Below are positions 34,220 through 42,935 of a DNA stretch of 56,336 bases, in pieces. Under the pieces are notes generated by a model, which saw only the letters and a list, made by a program, of their open reading frames with translations, searched no databases and was not told the origin of the DNA. Position numbers and translations under genes: made by a program. Numbering within the stretch: position 1 is the first letter of the stretch; each line of letters begins with the position of its first letter. Source of the stretch: an uncultured Oscillospiraceae bacterium (lineage in GTDB: Bacteria > Bacillota > Clostridia > Oscillospirales > Ruminococcaceae); assembly GCA_900546885.1 (NCBI GenBank), contig UREN01000006.1:1-56336 (forward strand), written 5' to 3'.

Positions 34220-35614
34220 ATGCAGGTATTCAACACACTGACAAGGCGAAAAGAAGAATTGAAACCCATCATGCCGGGCAATTTCCGCATCTATGTGTGC
34301 GGCCCCACGGTATACAACTATATCCACATTGGCAACGCGCGGCCCGTGGTGGTGTTCGACACCCTGCGCCGCTATCTGGAATACCGCGGCAACAAGGTGC
34401 GCTTTGTCTCGAATATCACAGATATTGACGATAAACTCATCACCAAGGCGAACGAAGAGGGCGTGTCCATGCAGGAGGTGGCCCGCCGCTATGAGGCGGA
34501 GTTTCTGAAAGACTGCGAGGGCCTGAACGTGCTGCCGCCCACGGTGCGCCCGCGCGCCACCGAGCATATTGACGAAATCCTCTCGATTGTGGCAGACATT
34601 ATCGAGAAGGGCTATGGCTATGTGGCCAAAAACGGCGACGTGTATTTTCGCGCGCGCAAGTTTAAAGAGTATGGCAAGCTTTCTCACCTGAACCTGGATG
34701 AGCTGGAAAGCGGCAACCGCAGCCTGCGCCATACCATGGAGGATGATTTGAAGGAGGACCCGGCGGATTTCGCCGTGTGGAAAGCGGCCAAGCCCGGCGA
34801 GCCCTATTGGGACAGCCCCTATGGCCCCGGCCGCCCCGGCTGGCACATCGAGTGCAGCGCCATGGCGCGCAAGCATCTGGGCGAGACCATTGACATCCAC
34901 GCGGGCGGGGAGGACCTCATTTTCCCGCACCATGAAAACGAAATTGCGCAAAGCGAATGCGCCAATGGCTGCGAATTTGCGCATTACTGGATGCACAACG
35001 CGTTTTTGAACATCGACAACCGGAAAATGAGCAAAAGTGCCGGCAACTTTTTCACCGTGCGCGAGATTGCGCAGAAATACGGTTACGAGCCCATCCGCTA
35101 TTTCATGCTCACGGCACAGTACCGCAGCCCGCTGAATTACACGGTGGAGCTGATTGAGGCCTGCCGGTCTGCCCTGGAGCGCCTGTACACCTGCCGCGAA
35201 AACCTGGATTTTGCCCTGCAGAATGCAAAGGGCGAAAGCGAAGCCCTGACGGTGAAAGCGCGCTTCGCCCGCGAGAAGTTCTGCGAGGCCATGGACGATG
35301 ATTTGAACACGCCGGACGCTCTGGCCGCGATTTTCGACTTTGTGCGCGATGCGAACACGCTTGCTTCGGACGCCTCGAAGGGCGCGCTGGAAGAGGCCGC
35401 GGCGGTGTTTGACGAGCTGACGGGCGTGCTGGGCATTGTGCAGCACCGTGAAAAGGAAGCCGTGCCTGCCGATGTGATGGCGCTGGTGGCCGCCCGCGCA
35501 GAGGCGAAGAAAGCGAAAGACTGGGCCCGTGCCGATGCCCTGCGGGCCGAGATTGGTGAGAAAGGCTATGCGGTGGAGGATACTCCGCAGGGCCCGAAGG
35601 TGCTGAAAAAGTAA
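34220..35614 (+). CDS. cysS: Cysteinyl-tRNA synthetase
   Basis: Class I aminoacyl-tRNA synthetase charging tRNA-Cys, 464 residues. Zn-ligand C28 in [13 protein letters not shown]-type motif HIGN (36-39), and KMSKS at 269-273, with the further zinc ligands in the WHIECSAMA and FPHHENE segments. The C-terminal DALR-type helices read [15 protein letters not shown]. Start ATG 34220 behind AAAGGGG. No T-box leader is present in the 15-base gap upstream, so it is cotranscribed with the YnbB-like gene. Ends before the 19-bp hairpin at 35634. Confidence 0.97.
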   Translation: MQVFNTLTRRKEELKPIMPGNFRIYVCGPTVYNYIHIGNARPVVVFDTLRRYLEYRGNKVRFVSNITDIDDKLITKANEEGVSMQEVARRYEAEFLKDCEGLNVLPPTVRPRATEHIDEILSIVADIIEKGYGYVAKNGDVYFRARKFKEYGKLSHLNLDELESGNRSLRHTMEDDLKEDPADFAVWKAAKPGEPYWDSPYGPGRPGWHIECSAMARKHLGETIDIHAGGEDLIFPHHENEIAQSECANGCEFAHYWMHNAFLNIDNRKMSKSAGNFFTVREIAQKYGYEPIRYFMLTAQYRSPLNYTVELIEACRSALERLYTCRENLDFALQNAKGESEALTVKARFAREKFCEAMDDDLNTPDALAAIFDFVRDANTLASDASKGALEEAAAVFDELTGVLGIVQHREKEAVPADVMALVAARAEAKKAKDWARADALRAEIGEKGYAVEDTPQGPKVLKK

Positions 35615-35633
35615 AAACGAAAACGAAAATGAT

Positions 35634-35673
35634 ACAACGCCCCGCCTCTTTATGTAAAGAGGCGGGGCGTTGT
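35634..35673. terminator. 19-bp hairpin between convergent cysS and epsG-like genes
   Basis: ACAACGCCCCGCCTCTTTA (35634-35652) and its exact reverse complement (35655-35673), 2-base loop. The plus-side 3' flank lacks a long T run. On the minus strand the flank is T-rich (ATCATTTTCGTTTT), so it suits the minus gene best but probably serves both. Confidence 0.8.
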
Positions 35674-35730
35674 GTCAATTTGTGATAAGTTGCGCTATTC
35701 TGTTGAGCGGCCCGGCGATGTCAGGGCAGA

Positions 35731-36834
35731 TTAGGGGAAAATGAATTCCGGGAAAAATACACAGCGGTATGGCAGCACTTCGTGGTCCCCTACCATGACA
35801 ATACGGTACCACATGACAAGCGTATAAGCGGCAAGCACAGCGCCTGTCAGCACGCGGCGGGTCACTTTGTTTTCAATGCGGCACAACACCATGGGCATAA
35901 AGATGATGTTGGGGAATTCCAGTGACCAGCTGATGCGCTCGGCCTGGGGAAACAAATCCAGATTGAAAGAGAGAAATAACGACACGACATTCAGGTTGAA
36001 CAGAAAGCGGAACAGGGGCTCTTCTTTCCGAATGGGTTTTTGCGAAACGGCAAAACACACGACAATGAACAGAAAGGCAAACAGCGGGAAGGTCTGCGGA
36101 TGGAAGCGCAAGGTGGAATCAAAAACAGAGCCAAAATAATTGGCGTATTTCGTGTGTGCAGCCAGCGCGCGCAAAAGCCATAAAAGCGGCGTGCGCAGCA
36201 CCGAACCCAGCACCAGCAGGCCGAGGCTGACAGCAGGGGTGAGTGGAATCCATATCAAAATGTACAGCGGAAGGAACACGATGACGGAGGCATGGAACAT
36301 ACATGCGGCAATGACGCATACCGCATATTTCCAAAACGATTTCTGCGCCACAAAAATCAGCGCTACGGAAATCAGGGCAAGCGCCGTGCTTTGACGCACA
36401 CCGTTCAGGCTGATGAAAAACTGGCGAGATACCACGAACACAAGAATGCTCAGCCATGGCGCAGGGGAAAGTTTCCAGACAGATACCCACAGAAAGCCAA
36501 TAATCAGCAGGGAACTGACGATGAACACCGACACAGAGGAGGAGAACAGCGCGGAGCACACGCGAAAAGTAAGCCAATAGGCCGGGTCCCAGTCGACTGT
36601 TTGATGCCCGCCCATTTTATGCTGCTGGAAGATCTCATGATAAATCGGCAGATAATCTGTCCCCACATCGTAGCGGAAAGCCATGGCCAGAAACAGCGGC
36701 ACAGCGCTGAGCACGGCAAGAAGGCGCCAATCAAGGCTGCTTTGTTTGCCCGCCAGTGGGGCGCTCTCTTTTTTGTTTTGCGCCAATGCAGCGAGCCATA
36801 CGCTGAGGCCCGTCACAATACTGTAAAAAATCAT
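35731..36834 (-). CDS. EpsG-family membrane protein
   Basis: Polytopic membrane protein of 367 residues with about 10 hydrophobic helices, resembling EpsG/Wzy-like proteins of exopolysaccharide clusters. Diagnostic features are FRYDVGTDYLPIYHEIF (about 56-72; the YDVGTDY motif is family-typical) and a later FISLNGVRQSTALALI segment, where NGVRQ is the other EpsG hallmark. The start is ATG 36834-36832, with GGGGGAA upstream on the minus strand and a promoter at 36871-36899. It stands alone: no glycosyltransferase or chain-length gene is adjacent. A polysaccharide polymerase role is inferred from the family. Confidence 0.88.
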   Translation of the reverse strand: MIFYSIVTGLSVWLAALAQNKKESAPLAGKQSSLDWRLLAVLSAVPLFLAMAFRYDVGTDYLPIYHEIFQQHKMGGHQTVDWDPAYWLTFRVCSALFSSSVSVFIVSSLLIIGFLWVSVWKLSPAPWLSILVFVVSRQFFISLNGVRQSTALALISVALIFVAQKSFWKYAVCVIAACMFHASVIVFLPLYILIWIPLTPAVSLGLLVLGSVLRTPLLWLLRALAAHTKYANYFGSVFDSTLRFHPQTFPLFAFLFIVVCFAVSQKPIRKEEPLFRFLFNLNVVSLFLSFNLDLFPQAERISWSLEFPNIIFMPMVLCRIENKVTRRVLTGAVLAAYTLVMWYRIVMVGDHEVLPYRCVFFPEFIFP

Positions 36835-36870
36835 GGAAAAGTTCCCCCGGTGCGGTTTTACTATGCAGAC

Positions 36871-36899
36871 AGTATAACATGATTTTGGCGGCCTGTAAA
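36871..36899 (-). promoter_or_regulatory. Promoter of the epsG-like gene
   Basis: Minus strand TTTACA (36899-36894) and TATACT (36876-36871), 17-base spacer, about 37 bases before the start codon. Confidence 0.72.
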
Positions 36900-36918
36900 A
36901 CCAAAACAAACGAACAAA

Positions 36919-36953
36919 AGGCCCCGCACGCGGAACAGCCGCATGCGGGGCCT
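36919..36953 (-). terminator. Terminator of the isomerase/M24 operon
   Basis: AGGCCCCGCA (36919-36928) with TGCGGGGCCT (36944-36953), plus an inner GCGG/CCGC stem. On the minus strand it is followed by TTTTGTTCGTTTTG. It lies 26 bases past the M24 stop and just upstream of the epsG-like promoter. Confidence 0.85.
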
Positions 36954-36978
36954 GCCATACCGGCGGGAGAAAGGCGCG

Positions 36979-38076
36979 TCAATCTATCACGCGCAGCTCG
37001 TGGTCCAGCGGGGTGAGGCGCTCGGCGCCTTCAGGGTGGACGAACAGCAAATCTTCAATGCGCACGCCGAAGCGCCCGGGAAGGTAAATGCCCGGCTCGT
37101 CGGAAAAGACGTTGCCTGCTTCGATGACGTGCTTGTTGCCGGCCGAGAGATAGGGGTGCTCGTGCACGTCCAGCCCCAGGCCGTGGCCAAGCCGGTGGGT
37201 GAAATATGGGCCATAGCCGGCCTTTTCTATTACGCTGCGGGCGGCTTTGTCCACATCTTCACACACAGTGCCCGGCTTTGCCGCTTCAAAGGCGGCCTGG
37301 TTGGCCGCTTTTACAATGCCGTAAATTTCCGGCAGCCCTTCCGGCATGCGCTTTACGGCAAAGGTGCGGGTGGTGTCTGCAATATAGCCTTCGCCCTTGT
37401 TTTCCCCGCCGAAATCAATGACGACTACATCGCCCGGCTGAATGACCGTGTCGCCCGTGACATGGTGCGGCAGGGCGCTGTTGGGCCCTGTGGCCACAAT
37501 GGGCACGCCGTCGGGCGAATCTACGCCTTCTTCGTCGCTGTACTGCATCAGCAGTTTGCCGGCCTGCAGTTCCGACATGCCGCACAGCCCGTGTTCAATC
37601 AGGCGGCACAGCGCGCGGCAGCTGTTTTGCTGCACCTTTTTCAAAAGCGCATATTCCGCGTCATCTTTTACCATGCGCAGGCCGCGCATCAGCCCTTCGG
37701 CCGACACCCAGCTGTACTGTGGGCGCAGCGCCTGCATGCCCAACAGCACCCAGCTTGGCACTGCGGTGCCCACTGCAATGGTCTGCCCGGCCCCGGGCAG
37801 CAGGCCGCCGGCCAGGGCAAAGGGGTCTTCACCGTCCTGCCAGCCATGGCAGGTCAAAAGGCTTTTCGTGGCCTGCTTCAAATTGCCAAGCTCAAAAACC
37901 GGGGAGATGAAATGCACATCCTCCTGCGAGATCAGGCAGCAGGCAAGGCGCTCGAACAGATGGCCCCGCATGCCTGTCAGGTAAAACAGGTCGGTGGAAG
38001 GGGTGAGAAGCAGAAGGTCAATGCCCTGGCTGCGCATGGCGGCGCGTGCGCGCGCAAGGCGCTGTTCATAAATCAT
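36979..38076 (-). CDS. M24-family Xaa-Pro peptidase
   Basis: Two-metal aminopeptidase or prolidase, 365 residues. N-terminal creatinase-like domain (1-125), then the pita-bread catalytic domain. All metal ligands are visible: D in VVVIDFGG, D in GYIADTTRTF, H in THRLGHGLG, E in SDEPGIY and E in VRIEDLL. The start is ATG 38076-38074 after AAGGAAGG. Last gene of a minus-strand operon with four sugar isomerase/epimerase paralogues, an unusual partner for a peptidase. It could process X-Pro dipeptides, or a peptide-linked sugar released by the pathway; the latter is speculation. Confidence 0.92.
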   Translation of the reverse strand: MIYEQRLARARAAMRSQGIDLLLLTPSTDLFYLTGMRGHLFERLACCLISQEDVHFISPVFELGNLKQATKSLLTCHGWQDGEDPFALAGGLLPGAGQTIAVGTAVPSWVLLGMQALRPQYSWVSAEGLMRGLRMVKDDAEYALLKKVQQNSCRALCRLIEHGLCGMSELQAGKLLMQYSDEEGVDSPDGVPIVATGPNSALPHHVTGDTVIQPGDVVVIDFGGENKGEGYIADTTRTFAVKRMPEGLPEIYGIVKAANQAAFEAAKPGTVCEDVDKAARSVIEKAGYGPYFTHRLGHGLGLDVHEHPYLSAGNKHVIEAGNVFSDEPGIYLPGRFGVRIEDLLFVHPEGAERLTPLDHELRVID

Positions 38077-38115
38077 GCCAAAAGTCCTTCCTTTCCAAAC
38101 GGTTTGTGCGGCAGG

Positions 38116-38946
38116 TTACTTTTCCTTACGCGCAAGCAGCCAGTCGCGGCAGACGCGCAGCGGGGTGTCCGGGTCCGGATAATGCACGGCGCCCCAAAGT
38201 GCAAGGCTGATTTTTCCTGCGTAGCCCTGCGCATCCAGCCGGGCAAGGATGCCGTCCAGGTCCATATCGCCCTGGCCCAGCGCGGCGCCGTCCGTGTCGG
38301 AAAAATGCACATGCGCCAGCTGCCCGAAAGCCTGGTAATACGCGTCCACGTCCGTTCCGTGCTCCAGCACCAAGGGGATATCCATACATGCTTCCACGCC
38401 GGTCTCTTTCACAAGCCGGGAAAGGCGCGGCAGCGTGCTGCAAAGCAGGCTGACGGTGGGGTCCTGCTCTTCCATGGCAAGGCGCACGCCAAGGGGCTTT
38501 GCATATTCGGCCAGTTGCTGTACGGCCTGTATGGCGCGAAGCGTATCCGCCTCGGTGAAATCATTCACAAACACCCAGCCGGGCGTCAGCATCATGATGG
38601 GGGCGCCGAATGCGGCGGTATCCTCCAGGCAGCGACGCATGAAATCCATACTTTGCGTCTGAATGTAGGCACTGGGGGAAGCGATGTTCACGGGATATTG
38701 TCGAATCTGCTCGGGATGATATACCGCCATGGAAAGCCCACGGGAAGAGAGCATCGCGCAGATCTCGCGCACACGCTGTTCACGCCCGGCCTGGTCGTAG
38801 TCGTCCAGGCAATAATGCGGCGAAGCACCCCAAAGCTCAATGCTGGAAAAGCCGTTGGCGGCAATGGAATCCAGCCCGTATTCCAGGGTGTGATGCAGAA
38901 AAGGCGCCGTCAAAACGCAAAAGCGGGACATATCCAGGTTGCTCAT
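38116..38946 (-). CDS. Sugar phosphate isomerase/epimerase, TIM barrel (paralogue 4 of the operon)
   Basis: AP-endonuclease-2/xylose-isomerase-like TIM barrel, 276 residues. It shares with its neighbours the N-terminal layout HTLEYGLDSIAANGFSSIELWG and a C-terminal metal segment LAHVHFSDTDG, but lacks the HxxWGDG block of the other three (here LGQGDMDLDG), so it is the most diverged copy. Metal ligands E and H are plausible (EEQDPTV, HVHFSD). ATG 38946-38944 follows GGAGGTGA and overlaps the preceding gene by 4 bases. Substrate is unknown; the family includes ketose 3-epimerases, inosose isomerases and others. Confidence 0.88.
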   Translation of the reverse strand: MSNLDMSRFCVLTAPFLHHTLEYGLDSIAANGFSSIELWGASPHYCLDDYDQAGREQRVREICAMLSSRGLSMAVYHPEQIRQYPVNIASPSAYIQTQSMDFMRRCLEDTAAFGAPIMMLTPGWVFVNDFTEADTLRAIQAVQQLAEYAKPLGVRLAMEEQDPTVSLLCSTLPRLSRLVKETGVEACMDIPLVLEHGTDVDAYYQAFGQLAHVHFSDTDGAALGQGDMDLDGILARLDAQGYAGKISLALWGAVHYPDPDTPLRVCRDWLLARKEK

Positions 38947-39791
38947 ACCAGTTCACCTCCGTCAAAGTGCGCGCGCAGCGTTTCGATGTTGGCGCGGTAA
39001 TGGGGCTCCGGGTCCAGCATATAGCTGCCGTTTGCCATCTCCATCGTGATGGTGCGGGTATAGTTGTATTTGCGCATGGCATTGAGGTGCGCGTCCAGGT
39101 CCTGCGTGCCGTCGCCCCACTTCATATGGCCGGTGGGGCGGCCGTCGTTCAAGTGGATATGCCCGATCTTGTCACCCATCAGGGCAAAATATTCCTCCAG
39201 CGTTTCCCCGGCATAGGCCACAGGCACGGTATCGATGCAGCATTTCAGATACGGGGAATCAATCTCTTTCACCATGCGGAACTGGTCGAACCGATTAGTG
39301 GCAAGAAGCGATTCCCGCGGGTTCAGGTTTTCATACATCAGGGTCACACCGTATTTTTCACCGTGGCGCACCAGCTTTTCCACCGAGTCGCGCCCGCAGG
39401 CATACCCCACAGAGAACGGCTTATCCCAGTACGGGCGCCCCGGGCACAGCAGCATCTGAGGGCATTCCAGCTCGGCGGCAGCCTCGATGAAGCGCTTGTA
39501 CTGCTCCACGGTTTTGTTGCGGATATTGGCTTCCGGCGCGGCGATATTGATGGCATAGGTGTTTTCCTCCGGCATCAGGGACACCACCTGGAAACCGCGT
39601 TGCCTTAACAGCTTTTTCATGGCAGGGGCGGGGTTTTCGTCCCCGTCATAAAAATGAAAATGGGTGCTGCATCCATACAGTTCCAGCCGATGGATGCCCA
39701 GACGGTCCATGGAATCGAGAAAATAGCCGAAGGAAAAGCGGCTGTACACCATATTGGTGGCGGCAAGCTGGTTCATCAGCAGTTTCGACAT
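38943..39791 (-). CDS. Sugar phosphate isomerase/epimerase, TIM barrel (paralogue 3)
   Basis: 282 residues, AP-endonuclease-2-like TIM barrel. Motifs: FGYFLDSMDRLGIHRLELYG at the N-terminus, MYENLNP (metal glutamate region), CIDTVPV, and HIHLNDGRPTGHMKWGDG near the C-terminus, a block shared with the next two upstream copies. The start is ATG 39791-39789 behind AAAGGAGGTG; an ATG 9 bases earlier would sit on that ribosome site. Translationally coupled to paralogue 4 by a 4-base overlap. Confidence 0.88.
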   Translation of the reverse strand: MSKLLMNQLAATNMVYSRFSFGYFLDSMDRLGIHRLELYGCSTHFHFYDGDENPAPAMKKLLRQRGFQVVSLMPEENTYAINIAAPEANIRNKTVEQYKRFIEAAAELECPQMLLCPGRPYWDKPFSVGYACGRDSVEKLVRHGEKYGVTLMYENLNPRESLLATNRFDQFRMVKEIDSPYLKCCIDTVPVAYAGETLEEYFALMGDKIGHIHLNDGRPTGHMKWGDGTQDLDAHLNAMRKYNYTRTITMEMANGSYMLDPEPHYRANIETLRAHFDGGELV

Positions 39792-39805
39792 TCCGTGCAC
39801 CTCCT

Positions 39806-40642
39806 TTATTCCGTATACATGCGCAGGTTGCGCATGTTCCGCTGGTCGTGGTAGAACGGGTCTTCAAAATAGCTGCCGTCCGTCAGCTCCTGGCTGAACA
39901 GGCCCGTGTAGCCGTTATCCAGAAATGCGCACAGCATGTCGTGCAGGTTCTGCTTGCCATCGCCCCACACATAGTGCCCATAGGGGTCGCAGTCTTGAAA
40001 ATGGCTGTGAATGATGTTTTCGGCGCCAAAGGTGTCGAACCAGCGCTGTACGGTCTCGCCCTGCACGCACATGGCGGTGAGGTCAATCATCACTTTAAAA
40101 TTGGGGTGGTTCACCGTGTCGAACAGGCGCTTGATCTGGTCGATGCGGTACCCGATGCGCGTCTCCTGCGGACGCAGAGATTCACAGGCAATTGTCATGC
40201 CGTATTCCTTGGCCACTTCCGCCAGGCGGCTGTGCATTTCGGCAGAGCGCTTGAAGCCCTCTTCCTCCGGCTCGTTCCAATATCCCCAGCCGCTGTTGGC
40301 CTCCAGGATCTTGGCGCCAAGCTCGGCGCCGAAGCGGATGCCGTTTGCAAAATAACGGAACGTGCGGTCTATGGCCTCCGGCTCTTTGGCGGCAAACTGA
40401 TACCCATAGGCGCAGTTTTCCGGCGTGAATACCGGGCAGCAAAGGCCGCGTTCCTCCAGCTTTCTGCGAATAGGAGCAGGGTCCTGATAGCCGTACTCGT
40501 CCATCCACAACCCCTGATGCGCGGAAAGAAGTTCTACGTTTTTGATGCCCAGTTTGGCCTGGCAGTCCAAAAAGTAATCCAGCGTATAGTTATTATAATG
40601 AAGGCTCAAAACGGAAATTCTGCTGATATCGATCAGTTTCAT
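39806..40642 (-). CDS. Sugar phosphate isomerase/epimerase, TIM barrel (paralogue 2)
   Basis: 278 residues, same family. N-terminal YTLDYFLDCQAKLGIKNVEL, central ILEANSGWGYWNEPEEEGF and IACESLRPQET, metal site MIDLTAM, C-terminal HSHFQDCDPYGHYVWGDG. The GWGYWNEPEEE insert has a counterpart in paralogue 1 (GCDWNEEPE), so these two are closest to each other. ATG 40642-40640 after GGGAGG. 14 bases separate it from paralogue 1 and 14 from paralogue 3. Confidence 0.88.
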   Translation of the reverse strand: MKLIDISRISVLSLHYNNYTLDYFLDCQAKLGIKNVELLSAHQGLWMDEYGYQDPAPIRRKLEERGLCCPVFTPENCAYGYQFAAKEPEAIDRTFRYFANGIRFGAELGAKILEANSGWGYWNEPEEEGFKRSAEMHSRLAEVAKEYGMTIACESLRPQETRIGYRIDQIKRLFDTVNHPNFKVMIDLTAMCVQGETVQRWFDTFGAENIIHSHFQDCDPYGHYVWGDGKQNLHDMLCAFLDNGYTGLFSQELTDGSYFEDPFYHDQRNMRNLRMYTE

Positions 40643-40655
40643 TTATGTACCTCCC

Positions 40656-41489
40656 TTACGCGAAGAACGGCTCGAAAGCCGCCATGTTGCGCCGGTCTGC
40701 CTCGCGAGGGTCTGCGAAGTAGCGGTCGTCGGTGATCTCCTGGCCAAGGTATCCTTCATACCCATATTGATTCATCAGCTCAATATAATCTGCCATGGGG
40801 TGCAGGCCGTCGCCCCACACAAGGTGCCCATAGGGGCGCCCGTCCACAAAATGCATGTGACGGATGTCACTGCCCAAAGTTTCAAACCATTCCTTCACAG
40901 TTTCCCCGGCCACACCGACGGCGGTAAGGTCCAGCGCGGCCTTTACGTTCGGATGGTCTACTGCTTTCAAAAGGCGCGCAAGTTCCGGAAGTTTGATGAT
41001 CATGCGCGATTCTTCCGGGCGTACCGTTTCCACCGCCAGTGTCACGTCGTTGTCTGCGGCAACCGGGGCAAGGATGCGCAGCATGTTCACCGCGCGTTCA
41101 AACACCCGCTCGGGCTCCTCGTTCCAGTCGCAGCCGCAGCAGTTTGTGAGCATCACCCTGGCCCCTGCTTCGCCGGCGGCTTTGATGCCATTGGTGTAAT
41201 AGCCCACTGCCCGCTTGCGCGCATACTCGTCATGGGCGCACAGAAGATAGTTGTACATGGCGCATTCCGGCGTGAACACGCCGATCTTCAACCCGTGCGC
41301 CTCCACTTTCTTTTTTAGCTCTCCGATGTCCTGATACCCGTGGTCGTCCAGCCAAAAATGAGGCCGGCCGCACCACATCTCAATGGTTTTGAACCCCAGC
41401 TCCTGCTGGCAGTCCAGAAAATAATCGAAGGAATGGTACATGTAATGAATTCCCATTCCGGCAAGCTGTTCCCGCCTTAAATGCGGCAT
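40656..41489 (-). CDS. Sugar phosphate isomerase/epimerase, TIM barrel (paralogue 1)
   Basis: 277 residues, first gene of the minus-strand operon. N-terminal YHSFDYFLDCQQELGFKTIEMW, central LTNCCGCDWNEEPE and LAVETVRPEES, metal region ALDLTAVG, C-terminal HMHFVDGRPYGHLVWGDG. The start is ATG 41489-41487 behind AAAAGGAGG. The frame is open 120 bases further upstream, but that lies in the AT-rich leader without a ribosome site. The consensus promoter at 41832-41861 implies an untranslated leader of over 300 bases. Confidence 0.88.
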   Translation of the reverse strand: MPHLRREQLAGMGIHYMYHSFDYFLDCQQELGFKTIEMWCGRPHFWLDDHGYQDIGELKKKVEAHGLKIGVFTPECAMYNYLLCAHDEYARKRAVGYYTNGIKAAGEAGARVMLTNCCGCDWNEEPERVFERAVNMLRILAPVAADNDVTLAVETVRPEESRMIIKLPELARLLKAVDHPNVKAALDLTAVGVAGETVKEWFETLGSDIRHMHFVDGRPYGHLVWGDGLHPMADYIELMNQYGYEGYLGQEITDDRYFADPREADRRNMAAFEPFFA

Positions 41490-41664
41490 TGCAATTCCTC
41501 CTTTTACTAGAAAAAATGAAATGATATATTTCCCGCGCCTGCGGGCAAGCGGCAAAAAGAAAGAAATCTGGCTTGCACAGGCAAGCGGCCGTGCACAGCA
41601 CTTATGCATGGTTGCGCGCCACAGGCATACAATTCAACCCAAAACAACGAAAAACAACGCTGAT

Positions 41665-41702
41665 TTTCAAAATATCAATAAGAAAAATGAAATATTTTGA
41701 AA
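41665..41702. repeat. 11-bp inverted repeat in the isomerase operon leader
   Basis: TTTCAAAATAT (41665-41675) and its exact reverse complement ATATTTTGAAA (41692-41702), 16 bases apart. It lies downstream of the minus-strand promoter, inside the predicted leader. AT-rich, so more likely a protein-binding dyad than a terminator. The rest of 41490-41660 shows no gene. Confidence 0.55.
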
Positions 41703-41831
41703 TGTTTGCCTTTGCGGGAAGCGGAAAAAGCGGGCGGCAACATAATTTGTGAAAAAAATCACATATATCGGACAAATATGCGCTTTTGAGTTGTAAAAAA
41801 CCGGAAAAGAACCCCAACATGCGTTGTGTTT

Positions 41832-41861
41832 ATTATAGCACAGGGGGTGTTCACTTGTCAA
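41832..41861 (-). promoter_or_regulatory. Consensus promoter of the isomerase/M24 operon
   Basis: Minus strand TTGACA (41861-41856) and TATAAT (41837-41832), both exact consensus, 18-base spacer. Transcription would begin near 41825, about 336 bases before the first start codon. Confidence 0.82.
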
Positions 41862-41899
41862 AATGTTTCAAATTGTCATAATTTTATTTCACTTTTCTC

Positions 41900-41928
41900 T
41901 TGCAAAGCGGAAGAGGATGTGCTATGAT
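41900..41928 (+). promoter_or_regulatory. Promoter of the BtpA/FGGY/DeoR unit
   Basis: TTGCAA (41900-41905) and TATGAT (41923-41928), 17-base spacer. Its -35 box is only 38 bases from that of the divergent promoter, so a bound regulator could control both directions. Confidence 0.72.
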
Positions 41929-41939
41929 TAACCACAATA

Positions 41940-42009
41940 ATTTCATAAATCTGGATTTTTGATGAGCAAGAATTCCGCTGCATCCTGCTTTTTAGAGCAT
42001 TTATGAAAT
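41940..42009. promoter_or_regulatory. Inverted repeat just after the plus transcription start (operator candidate)
   Basis: ATTTCATAAAT (41940-41950) and its exact reverse complement ATTTATGAAAT (41999-42009), 48 bases apart, beginning about 5-12 bases after the predicted start. The shared core TTTCA/TGAAA recurs several times across 41517-42009. A candidate binding array for the DeoR-family regulator encoded at 44467. Confidence 0.55.
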
Positions 42010-42040
42010 AAATTGCATAATTTGTGAGAAATGACAAAAA

Positions 42041-42054
42041 TGCAAGCGTTTGTA
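42041..42054 (+). promoter_or_regulatory. cre-like site (LacI/CcpA type)
   Basis: TGCAAGCGTTTGTA has the AAnCGnT core of catabolite-responsive elements and differs from the loose consensus WTGnAAnCGnWnnCA only at the penultimate base. Positioned 31 bases before the BtpA start codon, where bound CcpA would block elongation. Confidence 0.45.
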
Positions 42055-42084
42055 AAGCAAAAATGAAAAGGGGTATTAAGAACT

Positions 42085-42888
42085 ATGTGGACGAAAGAAC
42101 TGTTTGGTGTGGAAAAGCCGATTATTGCCCTGGTGCATCTTCGCGCTTTGCCCGGCGACCCGTATTACGGCAATGACCTGGAGGCTGTGGTGAACCAGGC
42201 GCGGGCCGACATACATGCCCTGCAGGAGGGCGGTGTGGACGGCCTTCTGATTGCCGACGAATTCAGCATGCCCTATCAGGTCAAAGCAGATTATGTCACC
42301 GTGGCGGCCATTGCCTATATTGTGGGCCGCCTGAAACAGGAGATTAAAGTGCCCTATGGCGTGAATGTGGTGATGAACCCCCTGGCCAGCCTGGACCTTG
42401 CCGCTGCCACGGGCGCCTATTTTATCCGCAGCGCGTTCACAGGCGCCTATATGGGCGAATATGGCGTCTCGGTCACCGACGCAGCCAATGTGGTGCGCCG
42501 CAAAAAGGCCCTGGGGCTGGATAACCTGAAGATGCTGTATAAAGTGAACCCGGAATCGGACGTGTACCTGGTAGAGCGCGACATCAAAACCATCGCCAAA
42601 TCCATTTTGTTCGGCTATGCGCCCGATGCCTTGTGCGTGTCCGGCGCAAGCGCGGGCTCTGAGACAAAGACAGACCTCATCAGCGAGGTGAAGAGCGTGG
42701 CGGGCGGCGTGCCTGTGTTCTGCAACACCGGTTTCAACGCCAAAACGGCCAAGGAAAAGCTGGATGTCAGCGACGGCGCCTGCGTGGGCACTGCCTTTAA
42801 AACAGACGGGAAGTTTGAAAATAACGTAGACCCTGCGCGCGTAGAGGAAATTATGAACATCGTAAAGGCATACCGCAGCGCGATGTAA
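42085..42888 (+). CDS. BtpA/SgcQ family TIM-barrel protein
   Basis: 267 residues of the BtpA/SgcQ family, named for a photosystem I assembly factor and for the E. coli sgc sugar locus. Family signatures: IALVHLRALPGDPYY (about 14-28), VDGLLIADEFSMPY, PYGVNVVMNP and VFCNTGFN with DGACVGTAFK at the C-terminus. In heterotrophs these proteins occur in carbohydrate operons with unknown activity. ATG 42085 follows AAAAGGGG. First gene of the divergent plus-strand unit, with an FGGY kinase 47 bases downstream, so a role in the same sugar pathway is likely. Confidence 0.88.
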   Translation: MWTKELFGVEKPIIALVHLRALPGDPYYGNDLEAVVNQARADIHALQEGGVDGLLIADEFSMPYQVKADYVTVAAIAYIVGRLKQEIKVPYGVNVVMNPLASLDLAAATGAYFIRSAFTGAYMGEYGVSVTDAANVVRRKKALGLDNLKMLYKVNPESDVYLVERDIKTIAKSILFGYAPDALCVSGASAGSETKTDLISEVKSVAGGVPVFCNTGFNAKTAKEKLDVSDGACVGTAFKTDGKFENNVDPARVEEIMNIVKAYRSAM

Positions 42889-42935
42889 GCCTGTGCGCAT
42901 CGAAAACCCGGAAAGATCCGCTAGGGGGAAAAGCT

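Noticed and set aside
36943..39000. A 685-codon plus-strand open frame opposite the M24 and isomerase genes
   Set aside because: Antisense to genes with complete metal-binding motifs; crosses several of their boundaries.
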